A stretch of DNA of 64,000 bases from Dermatemys mawii (GCA_007922305.1 ML677335.1:15837766-15901765), one strand, 5' to 3'. Counted from the stretch's first letter, positions 26,526 through 38,101 are shown. Made by a program: numbers and translations. Notes: a model not told the origin generated them from the letters alone.

Positions 26526-27801
26526 ATTTCCTGTTGAGTAGTCAAGGTCTATGAGAAGGCAGGTAGATTTCAAGAAGCTTTGGCCATAGCATCAGATACA
26601 CAAATTCAAGGTCCAGGCAGGTGGATCCGGGGACATGCAATTTGCTCTGCCCCATTGACCATCAGCTGTAACAAACCTCTTAATTACTATGGCTGTCCTA
26701 CAGGAGGCTCATATGCTGGGGACAAAATTGAAATAAAAAAAGATAGAACAAGAAAGATAGTGAAAACTTATTTTCAAGACAAAATTTAGCACTGTATCAA
26801 ACAGATTTGACAATACTTGGCACAGATTGGGACTTCAGTTTCAAGAATAACAATCATGAGACGATCAAATTTCTCCCTCATATGGCTATTAGCTTTGATA
26901 TTTAACATTTTGGTCTAAGTTAATATTGTGACAGTCAAGGTTCTGACTATTGAAAGTAAGAAAGTGAATCTATGAGTAAGAACAGAGCTGTATTCAGCTG
27001 TAACTTACAAACAGAAAGTAGTCACACTCCCAATGCAGTCTAAGTTCTAGCATGCCTTCTTTATTGAAGATTTACCAAAAAGCTTGGCGGAAACACTTCT
27101 TTCTGGCCTACCAGTCTGGTCAGCTTCCTTTTTTGCATTTAAATGCCTTCTACCAAAAAACAAAAACGGCATCTATGTTTTAGACTCATTTTAATTAAAA
27201 CAGAGGATGGCATAATCAGGGTAAAGTAAGAAAATGAAAGGGTCAGAGTTTTAACACACAACTACAGGGGAAGAATAGAACAGAGAAGTGATTCTGCCTT
27301 GTATAAAAAGCACCTTCAGCGGAAATCAAGGCATAACTGGGATTGTTTCCAAGTACAGCAACTTAAAGGTTTGGTACCAGCATCATTTATGACTTTGTGC
27401 TCATTGTAATACAATGATCTATTCAGAAGATTCACAAGAGACCCCATTGTCGCTATTGAGGATTCACGCAGAGCAATTTTAATAGTTTTTTTTAAAGAGG
27501 ATCAGGTCTGGAACTAACAACTTCCACAACATTTAAATGCTTAAGAAAAGGAGGTGGGGCACTTCTAACCCTTAAAGTTGCAAAAATAACCTACAACACA
27601 CAACAGGAGCATACGGGCTTGTCTAATACAGAGCAGCAAGGGTTCTGATTTCTAAAGCCCATTAACTGACTGGTGCAAGCTAAAAGTTCCCTAATATGCT
27701 CTAACATAGTGATGTTTGAGCACTACATTAAAGCACACTAGAAAACTTTTACCACAGAGCATCAGGGTCTGCCCAGATCAGTTAGTATGCTTTAGAAATC
27801 A
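26526..27801. other. Intronic sequence; partial foldback-type repeat ~27615-27780
   Basis: From 27615, GGGCTTGTCTAATACAGAGC looks like one end of the TCTACAC family with the rest decayed. The remainder is unidentified. Confidence 0.35.
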
Positions 27802-27814
27802 CACCCCCATAATG

Positions 27815-29125
27815 ATTCCACCATGATTTCAACAGCCTCCACCCCACCATCCACCTCAGCCTGGACCAGTCTACACGAGAGGTCCACTTCTTAGACACCA
27901 CGGTGCAAATTAATGATGGCCACATCAACACCACCTTATACCGAAAATCTACCGACAGCTACGCCTACCTTCATGCCACCAGCTTCCATCCCAGACACAC
28001 CACACAATCCATTGTCTACAGCCAAGCACTGAGGTACAATTGTATTTGCTCCAACCCCTCAGAGACCAACACCTACAAGATCTTCACCAAGCTTTCTCAA
28101 AACTACAATACCTGCACAAGGAAATCAGGACACAGATCAACAGAGCCAGATGTGCACCCAGAAGCCTGCTGCTGCAAGACAAGCCCAAGAAAGAAAACAA
28201 CAGAACACCACTGGTCATCACCTACAGTCCTCAGTTAAAACCTCTCCAACGCAACATCAGAGATCTACAACCCATCCTGGACAACAATCCCTCTCTTTCA
28301 CAGGCCTTGGGAGGCAGGCCGTCCTGGCCCACAGACAACCCACCAACCTCAAGCATGTTCTCACCAGCACACCGCGCCATAACTCCTCTAACTCAGGAAC
28401 CAATCCATGCAACAAACCTCGATGTCAACTCTGCCCACATATCTACACCAGCAATACCATCACAGGATCTAACCAGATCAGCCATACCATCACTGGTTCA
28501 TTCACCTGCATATCTACCAATGTAATATATGCCATTATGTGCCAGCAATGCCCCTCTGCTATGTACATCAGTCAAACTGGACAATCCCTACGAGAAAGGA
28601 TACATGGACACAAATCAGATATCAGGAATGGCAATGTACAAAAACCTGTAGGAGAACACTTCAATCTCCCTGCACACACCATGAAAGACTTAAAGGTCGG
28701 CATTTTGCAGCGAAAAACCTTTCAGACCAGACTGCAAAGAGAAACTGCAGAGTTGCAATTCATTTGCAAATTTGACACGAGCAATCTGGGACTGAATAGA
28801 GATTTTGAATGGCTAGCTAACTACAAGAGCAGTTTCTCTTCTCTTGCTGTTCACACCTCCAGTTCAGCTGCTAGAGGAATACCTCACCCTCCCTGATTAG
28901 AGATAACAGCTGGTTCAGCCTCATTGGATCCACTGTGTTATCTTTAACCTGGTTCTTGCCTACCTATTTATACCTGCCCCTGGATACTTCCACTGCATGC
29001 ATCCAACGAAGTGGATATTAGCCCACGAAAGCTTATGCTCTAATACTTTAGTTAGTCTTTAAGGTGCCACAGGACTCTTCGTCACTTCTGCAATTCCAGA
29101 CTAACACAGCTACCCCTCTGATTCT
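27815..29125 (+). mobile_element. Penelope-like retroelement, 5' truncated
   Basis: Penelope-like elements encode a reverse transcriptase joined to a GIY-YIG endonuclease. The copy carries the end of the RT (VHFLDTTVQINDG, LYRKSTDSYAYLHATSFHP) in one frame from about 27870. After two frame changes it carries the endonuclease: the zinc-like CNKPRCQLC, then NVIYAIMCQQC and MYISQTGQSLRERIHGHKSD (28519-28624), with YIS in place of the usual YIG/YVG. The 3' tail holds GCCCACGAAAGCTTATGCTC and AAGGTGCCACAGGACTC, ending CCCTCTGATTCT. A 13-bp duplication, CACCCCCATAATG, flanks it (27802-27814 and 29126-29138). Frameshifts make it inactive. It is antisense inside TBC1D12 intron 1. Confidence 0.85.
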
Positions 29126-29229
29126 CACCCCCATAATGCAAATTTTTTGCTTCATGTAGGCAAGTTCTAAAACTATTGTGTTGTCCTCTCCAATGCCTTT
29201 AGAAGTGCTTCTCTAAACTGCAGAAAACT

Positions 29230-29530
29230 GAAACTTAGGTCTACAAAAAAAAAGTCTGCCAGTATTTGCTAGTATAGCTACTCTCCTAGAGTAGATGCAG
29301 CTTGCATCAGGAAAGGAATGTTTTTTGCCAGTACAGCTTACACAGGTTCCCCAAGTAAAATAAACTGTAATGGAAAAAACACACTTATGCCAGTATATAA
29401 TCGCCTCTGCATCAGGATGGTTTGCAGAAAAAAGGTACTGGGAGGAATAAGAGTCATCTTCCCCACACCTAACATTAGTATACTGGTGCAAGTTTGTTGC
29501 ACACACCTGGATTTAGCCTGTTCAGTGTTT
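29230..29530. repeat. Candidate foldback MITE (TCTACA type)
   Basis: It starts AAACTTAGGTCTACA and ends near CACACCTGGATTTAGCC. Interior arms TGCCAGTATTTGCTAGTAT and TTATGCCAGTATATAA recall the family. Ends are diverged and uncertain. Confidence 0.35.
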
Positions 29531-30592
29531 CCCAGAAGACTACTCAGTGTTACTTGGCTACTACACTGGAAAGCAATAAACAGCAAGAACTGGAGTTATT
29601 AATTTGGATTACTTAAAAAATATGAGTCAGGGGAGCATAGAGTACTGGAGAAAAAATGACACAAAAGCAAAGAAGGGACAGAGCAGAAGCACCACACACT
29701 CCCATTGCAGTAGCCAGGAAACTGGTAGACACGTCCCTCAATCCATCCTTGAAATAGTCAGGATGCTCTTTAGAAAGGATGACAAACTCCAAATTTATCA
29801 GGCAGTTACTAGCTTGAAGATGATTCTGCTTTGGAGTTCAGGGACAGCATCTATTAGGAATCCAAGCACCTTCCCCTTTCCCTTTCCCAGCAGCGGAAAG
29901 TCTGGTCACTTGGGCATTGTCTCTGCAGAGTGAAACTCATCTTTGAATCAATCTGATTTCTTGTGAGATTTCAGAACCTTGTGTGTGAGAAAACTGTATT
30001 AGCTAACTGGATGTGAGAGGTTGTATATACTTATACCAGAGACCGATTTTGGAGAAAAGAAAGATACAGGGAGCAGGAAGAGACAAGAAGAGAATGAAGA
30101 CTATATAGACAAAGAACATTGAGAAGAGTGAGAGTGTAGGTAAATAATCATGATCTATCACAGGACATGCCGTGTCCATTGAGGCACGTTAAACCTGCAT
30201 TATATAGGAGACACTCCAGAATTACACAGCTCTGCCTTTCAAAAGGTCTTTACTTCAAATTTACTCCAAACAGGCTTAACATTCAAGCTAGTCGGTGACT
30301 TGTACAAATTTTCCAAGCTCTGCTTATGAATGAAAAGCCAGTTTCTTTATCAAGTCAGTCCCATAACTCTTTGATTGAAAGTTACTGAGGAGCAGAAACT
30401 ATGATAACAGTCATAGTATTTTGACAGCAATTCTCCAACCCAGAAAATTTTTATTTCAAAATATTCTCCAGAGACCTGTGGGTATTAAGTTAACACGGAT
30501 CATGCTGCTATAACTACCTTGACATGTGCTGCAGTCTTCTGTTTTAAGTCAACAAACTCATGGTCTGGAGTGCTGAAAGTATCTTAAAGGGC
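29531..30592. other. Intronic sequence, nothing identified
   Basis: No exon or repeat recognised. Confidence 0.4.
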
Positions 30593-30812
30593 TTATCTAT
30601 ATTTGCAGCATTGCACTGGCTGCTGTAATGCTTAGTATTACCTTAATGAGAGCACTTCTCCCATCAGTATAGGTACTCCACCTCCCCCAGAGGCAGTAGC
30701 TATGTCCACCAGGTCAGTGTAACTATGTTGCCCAGGGGTCTGGATTTTCCATATCTCCCAGCAAGGTACTTTTAACTGACATATGTTTGTAGTGTAGACG
30801 AGGGTTCAGTCT
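30593..30812. repeat. Candidate foldback MITE (AGGGCTTATCTA type)
   Basis: Left end AAAGGGCTTATCTATATTTG and right end TGTAGTGTAGACGAGGGTTC are inverted and diverged. The interior is non-coding. Confidence 0.45.
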
Positions 30813-31130
30813 TCTTAGATTCCCTCTCTCTGGCTGGCAGGGACAGTGGAAACGCAGGTTCTGCACACAATCCTACCATTGCTGGAAGTTAATGCTAACA
30901 CGATCAGAGCTACTGAAAATTACTGTCTTTACGCTTAAAAGCTGAGTGGGGCAGTTGGGTGGGGGAGGGAGAGAGAGACCAGATCAGTTCCCATAGCTAA
31001 TTTCAGAAAGCCATAGTGAAATAGGTAGGACAGCATGGCATCGGGTCACCTTGGAAGGATCTCTGCACAGACTAATGCTACGTTTGAAGTTTCTTCCACC
31101 ATCAGCTCGCTGCTGTTCCTGCTCTCCCAG

Positions 31131-31250
31131 TAGGGTGACCAGACAAATGTGAAAAATCGGGACCGGGAAGGGACGTAATAGAAGCCTATATAAGAAAAAG
31201 ACCTGAAACTCAGGACTGTCCCTAGAAAATTGGGACATCTGGTCACCCTA
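31131..31250. mobile_element. hAT-like MITE, TAGGGTGACCA family, copy C
   Basis: Ends are TAGGGTGACCAGA and TCTGGTCACCCTA (perfect inverted repeat), with a perfect 8-bp duplication TCTCCCAG (31123-31130 and 31251-31258). It sits 110 bp inside TBC1D12 intron 1 from the exon 1 donor. Confidence 0.9.
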
Positions 31251-31360
31251 TCTCCCAGGCACTGGGGCAGGTTCCTGTCCTTTCCTTCTCTCTGCACAGC
31301 TAGGAAAGTCAGCATCGCTCCTGCCCGGTAACACAGGGATCTGCGGAAGGGGGCTCTCAC

Positions 31361-32226
31361 CTAGTAATGAAGTCGGCGATGCCGATGCTGCTGCCAGGGA
31401 TGGCGATTCTCTTGGTTTTGTCCGTCAGCTCCTGGGGAAGGGGAAGGGGAAGGGGAAGGGGAGGGGTCGGGGCGGTAACTGGCGTCCCCAGGTGCGGCAG
31501 GTGCTCCGGGGCGCTTCGGCGCCGGTTCACTTCGTAGGTGTTGCGGGAATTCAGGTTAATGTCTATGAAGCCCAGAGGCGCCGGGCGAAGGGCTCCCGCC
31601 GCAGCAGCCCCGTCGCTGCAGTCCCGGGGAGTCCGAACGCCGGCGGCGGCTTCTGACGGGCTTTCGCTCCCAGCCCCGCGGCGCGCCGGCGGCGGGGGGC
31701 TACCGACTGCCGCGCCGCCCTCCGGATCGGGCCCCAAGCAGCAACTCCTCAGAGGCTCTTCGAGGGCGGACGCCGCTGGGGGGCTCGCCCGGTCCGCGCC
31801 GCCCCCCGGCGCCGGCTGGGAATCGGGGAGGAAGTGAGGGAAGCCCCCGTTGGGCAGTCTCGCTTCCTCCTCCTCCCCCCGGGGCCCCGGCTCGGTCCGC
31901 ACGGCCCAAGCGGGAGGCTCCTCCGACGGCAGTAGGAAGCCGGCGTCCCCGTTGGTCATTCTCCCGTGGGGGCCCAGCACACAGGCGGCCCCGTTGGGGG
32001 GTCTCTCCGGGCAACGCTTGCAGCCCTGCCCCGCAGGCGCCGTGGGGCCGACCTTCCCGGCCAGGTACCGCTGCAGCAGCAGCTGCTGCCCCGAGCCGCC
32101 GCTCAGGCTCCGGCTCCCATCCCGCTCCCCGTCATCCGCCTCCGCCTCCTCCGCCGCCTCCTCCTGCCGGCCCGCGGGAAACAAGGCTGCGCTGCCCGGA
32201 GCTCCGGCATCGTCCGGCCCAACCAT
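31361..32226 (-). CDS. TBC1D12: TBC1D12 coding exon 1 (N-terminal ~288 residues)
   Basis: TBC1D12 is a TBC-domain (Rab-GAP family) protein; published work on the mammalian protein describes Rab11 binding on recycling endosomes and an effect on neurite outgrowth. Identification rests on blocks I recognise from the family: the start MVGPDDAGA, LLLQRYLA (residues ~49-56), MTNGDAGFLLP (~90-100), LEEPLRSCCL (~155-164) and NLNSRNTYEV (~224-233), separated by poorly conserved Pro/Gly/Ala/Glu-rich sequence. The ATG at 32226 is chosen because MVGP matches the family start, although -3 is C (weak context) and +4 is G. The frame runs 288 codons plus two bases (AG) and ends in a consensus donor GTGAGA at 31360; reading on gives an intronic stop at once. 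The split Arg codon is completed by exon 2 in frame. A Pro-Leu run (~255-264) is encoded by a GGGGAA repeat. The TBC catalytic domain is not in the window. The paralogue TBC1D14 is less likely because of the MVGP start. Confidence 0.93.
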
Positions 32227-32480
32227 TTGCCGCCCCGCAGCCCCCGGGATGCCAGTGGCGCAGCTGGGGGTGGCGGGGGCGCACGAGCCCCCCCGGCGCA
32301 GCGGACCGAGGGGGGCGGGCGGGCGCGCGCGCTACTCCTCGCACCGGGAGCCGCAGCTACCACTGGCTCCGCTCACCGCATCGGACGGCGGCCTGGGGCA
32401 GCCCGGCTCACGCAAGCGCACAACCGCGGCAGCACCCAGCCAAAGGCGCTTCCACCATAGAGAAGCAGCGTAGACCTACC
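31390..32480 (-). promoter_or_regulatory. TBC1D12: CpG island over TBC1D12 exon 1 and promoter
   Basis: The region is sharply richer in G+C and CpG than its AT-rich surroundings. It covers all of coding exon 1 and about 250 bp upstream of the ATG. GGGCGGGCGGGCG-type Sp1-like boxes lie around 32311-32325 and there is no clear TATA box, which fits a housekeeping-type CpG-island promoter. The transcription start cannot be placed from sequence alone. Confidence 0.75.
31434..31466 (-). repeat. TBC1D12: Coding GGGGAA hexanucleotide repeat in TBC1D12 exon 1
   Basis: About 4.5 units of GGGGAA (plus strand) encode a Pro-Leu dipeptide run in the minus-strand protein. A six-base unit keeps the frame when it expands or contracts. 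Confidence 0.85.
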
Positions 32481-32770
32481 CCATGAACCCTGGAATATCC
32501 GGTATCATAGAGATGCCACCTAGACCGACTCCTCCCCCATAGGCAGGGAATCTCGGATTTCCTTTGCCAGGCGCCACACGGCCTTTCCCCTACCGTATTC
32601 TCTCTAACACTCCCTCATTCACACGAGAAAACTGTGTCTATGACGAAATTCCATCAAAACCCAGCCACCATATTACATCTGAAACCACCGCCTCTAAAAT
32701 CAGATCCCAGTAGCCACAGGTGTAATTACTAATAGGTAACAGCAGCATCACCCAAAGGCATGATCTAGAC

Positions 32771-32888
32771 CAGGGGTCTCCAAACTTTTTTGACCGCGGC
32801 TCTTGCAGAGGAGCCACCCAGCTCCTCTGGCTGCAGGGACCACACACCCCCAGGAATGGTCTCGTGCACCCCAGTTTGAAGACCACTG
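32771..32888. mobile_element. hAT MITE, CAGGGGTCTCC family, copy 3 (118 bp)
   Basis: Ends are CAGGGGTCTCCAAACTTTT and CAGTTTGAAGACCACTG, flanked by a perfect 8-bp duplication ATCTAGAC (32763-32770 and 32889-32896). It is a short deletion derivative just upstream of the TBC1D12 CpG island. Confidence 0.85.
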
Positions 32889-32896
32889 ATCTAGAC

Positions 32897-34675
32897 TGCA
32901 GATCACTGGTGTCCAACTGAACCATTTAGTTCCAATATGCTGATGGCCCTTCATTTCACACTATCTAAGTAGAAAGGTGGACAAATAGAAGCTGGTGAGA
33001 ATGGGGTATGGTGTAGTTGATATCTAATACAGCCTAGGACTCAGGCTTGCTCAGTTAAAGCTAATGATAACATTACCTCCTGCACAGGACAGACCCTGGG
33101 GGCAGCTCCATAACTCATAAGTGGTGCAGTTAGCTCAGAAAGTCCATCTAAAACACACAGCTCAAGAGCCTAATCTTAGTGCCCAGGCAGCAACCACATT
33201 AGAAGTGACCACCTCTTTCTGACTCCTTCTAAACTAATGGTATTCAACCTTTTTCAGCCCCTTTATTGCAAAGAGAGGAAGTGACAACAAATATTTAAGG
33301 GAAGGTTCTTCTCCCTTTGCACCATATGGATGGCACTGAGGAAGCAGAAACCACAGTAAATCCCATGCTGAGGATTTCCCTAATGTGGGGAGAGACATCA
33401 ATGGGCTTTAGTGCCAGCACAACCAGCTTCTATGCTCTCTCTCTGAACAGTCACCACACAGTGTAGTGCTACTATTCCCTGGATGCTTTCTGGTCCCTTG
33501 GAGACCACAGAGAATCACTGCATGTTAGAGCAGTCCTCTGGCTTCCATATCCCACACTGGGGCAGAGAATTAGGTAGGTATAACTGATTGTTGGTTCTCA
33601 CCTTATCTTTTCCCCAACCCCTTCCTGGACTGCTCAGGGTGGTGGGGGGGAGGCAGGGAAAAGAAGGGAAACCATTCTTTGCAAGGTGCTTCCCCTAGGC
33701 TCAAGCAGAGCCAATGGCACATGTGTCCAGCCCTCCTTAGAGAGAGCCAGATTAAGAGAAATTGAGGTCTCTGAGATACTACAACATGAGCCCTTCCCCC
33801 AAAAATCTGTGCCCCCCGCTGTTTCCTCACCAGCACCAGACATGGCAGAATACCCAAATGCTGTAGCAGTACATGGTCCTTTTCTCCCTTTCCTAGCAGG
33901 AGAGCCACTGACGGAAAGGAGCCACTGAAGCAGTGGGGGGGTGCCCCCCAGTTCTTATTCCAGAATCTGAGGTGTTTTTTGCCTGTAGGGATAGGCCAAA
34001 CCTTCTGTGCACTTCTCCCGTGACAGAGTCTTCTCTTGGGATGGTTTTGGCAGACTTTCCCAGAGCAGTTTGTCTTATTAAGAAGAAATTGGAATGAATG
34101 GGGGCACACTTCTCAAGGCTGTCTACAGACAGAGCTTACATCTCTACACCAATCATGCTTTGTTCATTTTTCCAAGTTTTTCTTCCCAACCATGAGGGCT
34201 AGAAACTTACCAATTTTCTTTCCCTTTATCTTCTGTTTTTAAACTAAAGTGGAGAGTCTGGCATAATTACACGACTCCAAGAATCTATGATCAGGTTTAC
34301 AAAGTGCATATACCTTAAGTCAGCCTTATCCCTCAGGTTTCTGTAGTCTGGCAGGGAAGCAGTGGATTCTTCATCACTAACAATTTTTCAAAATCACAAG
34401 GCATAGCTCAGAGAGCACATTTTCAATTTACCATCCATTACACATTTTTTTAACTGTTGCCCTTGAGGGCCATTGTTTAGAGTCACAAAGCCCCAGGCTA
34501 GGCACCACTTTTCAAATCCAAATGACTGCTTTCAGTTGCTTGTCAGGGACTCCTATATGCCTTTTTTCATAATACAAGACCTAAGGGACATTCAGGGATA
34601 ATGAAAAGGCAACATATTTCAAAGTTATGAGGGCTATTTTTAAGAACATTGCATAACTAACTTATAAGATCAAGT
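32897..34675. other. Intergenic, nothing identified
   Basis: The 168-codon minus ORF at 33603-34109 has no family signature and lies in simple-biased sequence; I treat it as chance. A weak CTAATGGTATTCAACCTTTTT near 33235 might be a decayed hAT end. Confidence 0.4.
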
Positions 34676-34752
34676 ATCAGAGGTGTAGCCAAGTTAGTCT
34701 GTATCCCAAATAAATCTGTTAATCTTGAAAGTGCCATCAGATTCCTCATAAT
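34676..34752 (-). repeat. Penelope-like 3' tail fragment, degenerate
   Basis: Read on the minus strand: GATGGCACTTTCAAGATTAA, then GATACAGACTAACTTGGC, then TACACCTCTGATA. This matches the tail at 28995-29125 (AAGGTGCCAC ... AGACTAACACAGCTACCCC). Confidence 0.6.
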
Positions 34753-36791
34753 TTATTAGACTAGTTTTGCTAGCTCAATAGGTATACAGGAGCAGAATCT
34801 TAACAGTGATTATAAGACAAGGTCCTGTTCAGATTTTCCTGTATAATTTAGTGGAGGTTCTTTAACATGCCCAACTGGGTGGGAAGGAAGAAGTTAACTT
34901 TCTAGACAATATATTCAAAAACAGCTACAGAGTTTGAGTGTCCAACATGAGCCTGATTTTCAGAGCACTTGCAGCTTCCACTGACGTCAGCTGAAGCCTT
35001 ATCTCCCATCATACACACACACTAGCGTATACACATGCAGATTTCAATGATGCAATTTCTACATAAAATTAATATCAACCTTAGATAAACTACATAGATC
35101 ACATTACAAAAAAACATTTTAAAGCAACTATTTGCAATATGACACCATATCCCCCACATACTAATAGAAAACCAAACATAGAATGTGTAATGTACTTTAT
35201 TAGAGACACACTAACACAGTATCAGTCATCAAAAACATATGAAGCCATAATGAATAAACGTGGACAATGGTGGACAAGGATACTTGTTAGCAGTGAGTTT
35301 GAGGGTAAAGATATGTTGCCTGAGGTTGGAGGAAAGAAGATAGTTAAGGGTAAGAAGGGAAATTGCTGAATATAGTGTTGAGGTGTTGAATTATTTTGTT
35401 ACTAACTTTTTATGTTTCACTTTGGATCTAGCAATCTTAACTTGCAGATGAAGAGCTTTGTGGGGGAAATCTATAATAAGCAAATGTTAAGCTCTGATAT
35501 TAACTAGAGACTAAAGTAGGGTAAAAAGGGAGGAGGAAAAGGCATAATAGTAAAAATGGTGAAAAATAAAAAAGGTTGATTATGAGAAAGTTGAAGAAAA
35601 AAGTAAGGATGCTTGGCATACCAGAAAAGAGATCATTCTAGGTGAAAGGAGAAGCTTGGAAAGTGTCATGAAGACAAGAGTGACCTGAGCAGACAAAGGG
35701 TGAGAATGTGAGAAGAGCCGGCAAGAACATGGGGAGCTACAGAAAATGAAGTGTGGACAGGAACAGAGCTGTGCAGGAATTACAATGCTGTACAGACAGA
35801 GAGATCTAGTGAAAGGGCATGAGGTAGAGGTGACAGAGTTGTCAACAGAAGCGGAGAAAGGAAGCAGGGAGAAAGTTGTGGAGAACAGATATGTTCAATT
35901 TCTGCCATTTTCTTTAAAGAATCAGCAAGGTACCCATATCAGAAATACATAGAAAAGATGTGAACATAATCAAGGGTGGAAAAGTAGAGTTAAGTCTTAT
36001 TACAGCATAAAGCTTATAATAGAGTCATCCAAGAGTTAGGGTAGAGGAATGAAAACCCAACTCCTGGGAACATCAGCAAAAAGGGATGGGGAGAAGAAAA
36101 AGATCTTTCAAAAATAGTGCTAAAGGAGTCATCAACAACACAGAAAATGAAGAAAGGACATAGTTACAGAAGTCCAAAAAAGAGAGGGTCTCAAGAAGTT
36201 GACATGCACTAGAGAGATAAAGGAGAATTAACACAGAGAACAGACCATAGACAGGGAAAGAAAGATTATTTTTGTGATCTTCGGAGTGGGCAGTTTCACA
36301 GGAAAGGAGAGAGCAGATGCTCAAGAGAAGACATCAGAACAAAAGGACTAACCATGTGATTAAGGTTTGCACGATCAAGCAAAGGCTTTGAGTGGAAGCA
36401 ATATTGCCATGGCAATGTTAATGGGAACTAATTAAATAAAGCTGCAAGTTAAAGAAATAAGGAAAGAGGATGCAAGAGGAGCAGCAGTTTCAAGAGATGG
36501 ATCATATCTGGCAGTTAGTACTTACAAGCAGTATTATTTGCTTTTAGGAGGAAATTATTTTTCTTTCCCCTGCTAATGCTGAAACAGGACTGTTTAGCAA
36601 GTCTTGTCCAGCAATAACTTTCTTAACCACGCTATTTTTCATTGGAAAATTTTGCAAGTTACTATCCTCCCTTTCCAGGATAAGTGTCAGAAGTAACCCT
36701 TAAGTGTAACAGAGTTCTGTAATAGAAGAAACTGTAAGAAGACTGAAATCATGTTGCTAAACTTACCTTTCAAAAGGGGAAATATCTAATT
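34753..36791. other. Intergenic, purine-rich on the plus strand
   Basis: From about 35.5 to 36.35 kb the plus strand is strongly A+G-rich (GAGAAAG, GGAAAGG words) without a simple repeat unit. No coding frame of interest. The origin is unknown. Confidence 0.4.
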
Positions 36792-36936
36792 GTCTTGGAA
36801 ACTCCTGAATAGAGGAGACCTCCATTTAATGATTCCCTCCTCAAAGTTTCATTTAATCCGTGGTATGGCAGAACAACCTGTCTTTATAGGCAGCCAGCTG
36901 GAGCACGCTCAGTACAGTGGAGGAAGCCTCAACTGC
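36792..36936. repeat. Left arm of 145-bp long inverted repeat
   Basis: It is the reverse complement of 37957-38101 with three mismatches by eye, two of them CpG transitions. It includes TGTCTTTATAGGCAGCC. I found no target duplication outside the arms. Confidence 0.9.
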
Positions 36937-37956
36937 ACAAAAGCGTTTTTCCTTTCATTTTAATCCTTTCTTCTATTAATGGGAGTTTTGAAGAGAAATA
37001 TTTTTATCTGGGAATACTTACAGGGATCTCTTTCTCTCTCTTTTGAAATGAAACATTGTATTCTCTCATTGTTTACTTTCTTGAACTGCAAATCATTGCT
37101 AGAGTGTCAGGGTCAGAAAATCTGCTGGGGCTAGTTTTAATAATAAATAATAACTATTTATTATCTTGGTTTTATTTTTCTCTTTCTCTATCCTCATTTT
37201 ACAGATACACTTCTGAAATCATACATGAAGTACTATATTTTTTACCACCTCTCTTGAATATAGATCTTAGCATCTGGGTAAGACCAGGAATTTGGAGCTT
37301 TTGGATTTTCCTGCTAGACAAGCCACTCTTTGGTCCCACATCTTCCCGCAGCCCTGGCCTGTAAACCAGCAGAGCCGGCATGCAGGAACTGGAAAGCTAA
37401 CAGATCTCCCCATGGAGGAATACCCAAGGTGTAAGAGGGATATCTATGGTGGCACAGAACAGAATGGCCCTATGCTGTAACCCTTGCAGTCCCTTTCAGT
37501 GAAGGGGCATGGATAGGAGAAGGATCTATTGTGGTTTATGAGTTAGTTGGACTATTAGGTTTGCATCCCACAAGCAGTGCCATAAATAATGTAACAGACT
37601 CAGGCTTAGATTTATCAATAACCTCTCATGATGACCCTTGTATTTTATTAATCTAAGCATGCAAGAAATTCAAAGTGAAACCATTTTGTTTTCTTAATCC
37701 TTTTCTTAGCGATAAAGAACTAACTATGTTACAATCAAAGTATTCCCAGCTTGCATTAATTTCCCCAATCAAAGACATATATAGTGTCACAATTGGTTGA
37801 CATTTGTACTGTGATGTCATCTTATGATGGTGCCATCCCAGAAATTTTCAGATTTCTGGTGTTTAGAAGGGGCTGGCTTCATGGAGAAGCAGTGCTCTTA
37901 AAGAGATGTTTTACAGCGAGACCAAGCTCCTGGTCCCTATGTGACCATCCACAGTC
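36937..37956. other. 1,020-bp spacer between the inverted arms
   Basis: AT-rich with no convincing ORF or known repeat. Short ORFs at 37056-37364 and 37292-37480 have no family signature. Confidence 0.5.
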
Positions 37957-38101
37957 GCAGTTGAGGCTTCCTCCACTGTACTGAGCATGCTCCAGCTGGC
38001 TGCCTATAAAGACAGGTTGTTCTGCCATACCATGGATTAAATGAAACTTTGAGGAGGGAATCATTAAATGGAGGTCTCCTCTAGTCAGGAGTTTCCAAGA
38101 C
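37957..38101. repeat. Right arm of 145-bp long inverted repeat
   Basis: This arm is the same length as the left arm and about 98% identical in inverted orientation. It reads GCAGTTGAGGCTTCC ... GAGTTTCCAAGAC. Confidence 0.9.

Larger units (their letters stand above)
11337..31360 (-). other. TBC1D12: TBC1D12 intron 1 (~20.0 kb)
   Basis: The intron is bounded by GTGAGA (donor, 31360 downward) and CCCCAG (acceptor, 11337). It contains CR1 relics, several MITEs, a Penelope-like retroelement on the opposite strand (27815-29125), a hAT relic (23772-24442) and a mariner/Tigger-like MITE. I saw no further coding exon with paired splice sites on either strand. Confidence 0.85.

Noticed and set aside
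32103..32363. Minus-strand frames starting upstream of the TBC1D12 ATG as possible uORFs
   Set aside because: They begin at GTG, not ATG, so there is no basis for calling translated upstream ORFs.
31850..32473. 207-codon plus-strand ORF over TBC1D12 exon 1
   Set aside because: Antisense shadow; Pro/Ala/Ser-rich because of CpG-island composition.
33603..34109. 168-codon minus-strand ORF in the intergenic region
   Set aside because: No recognisable domain, no splice context, ordinary composition; it reads as a chance frame.
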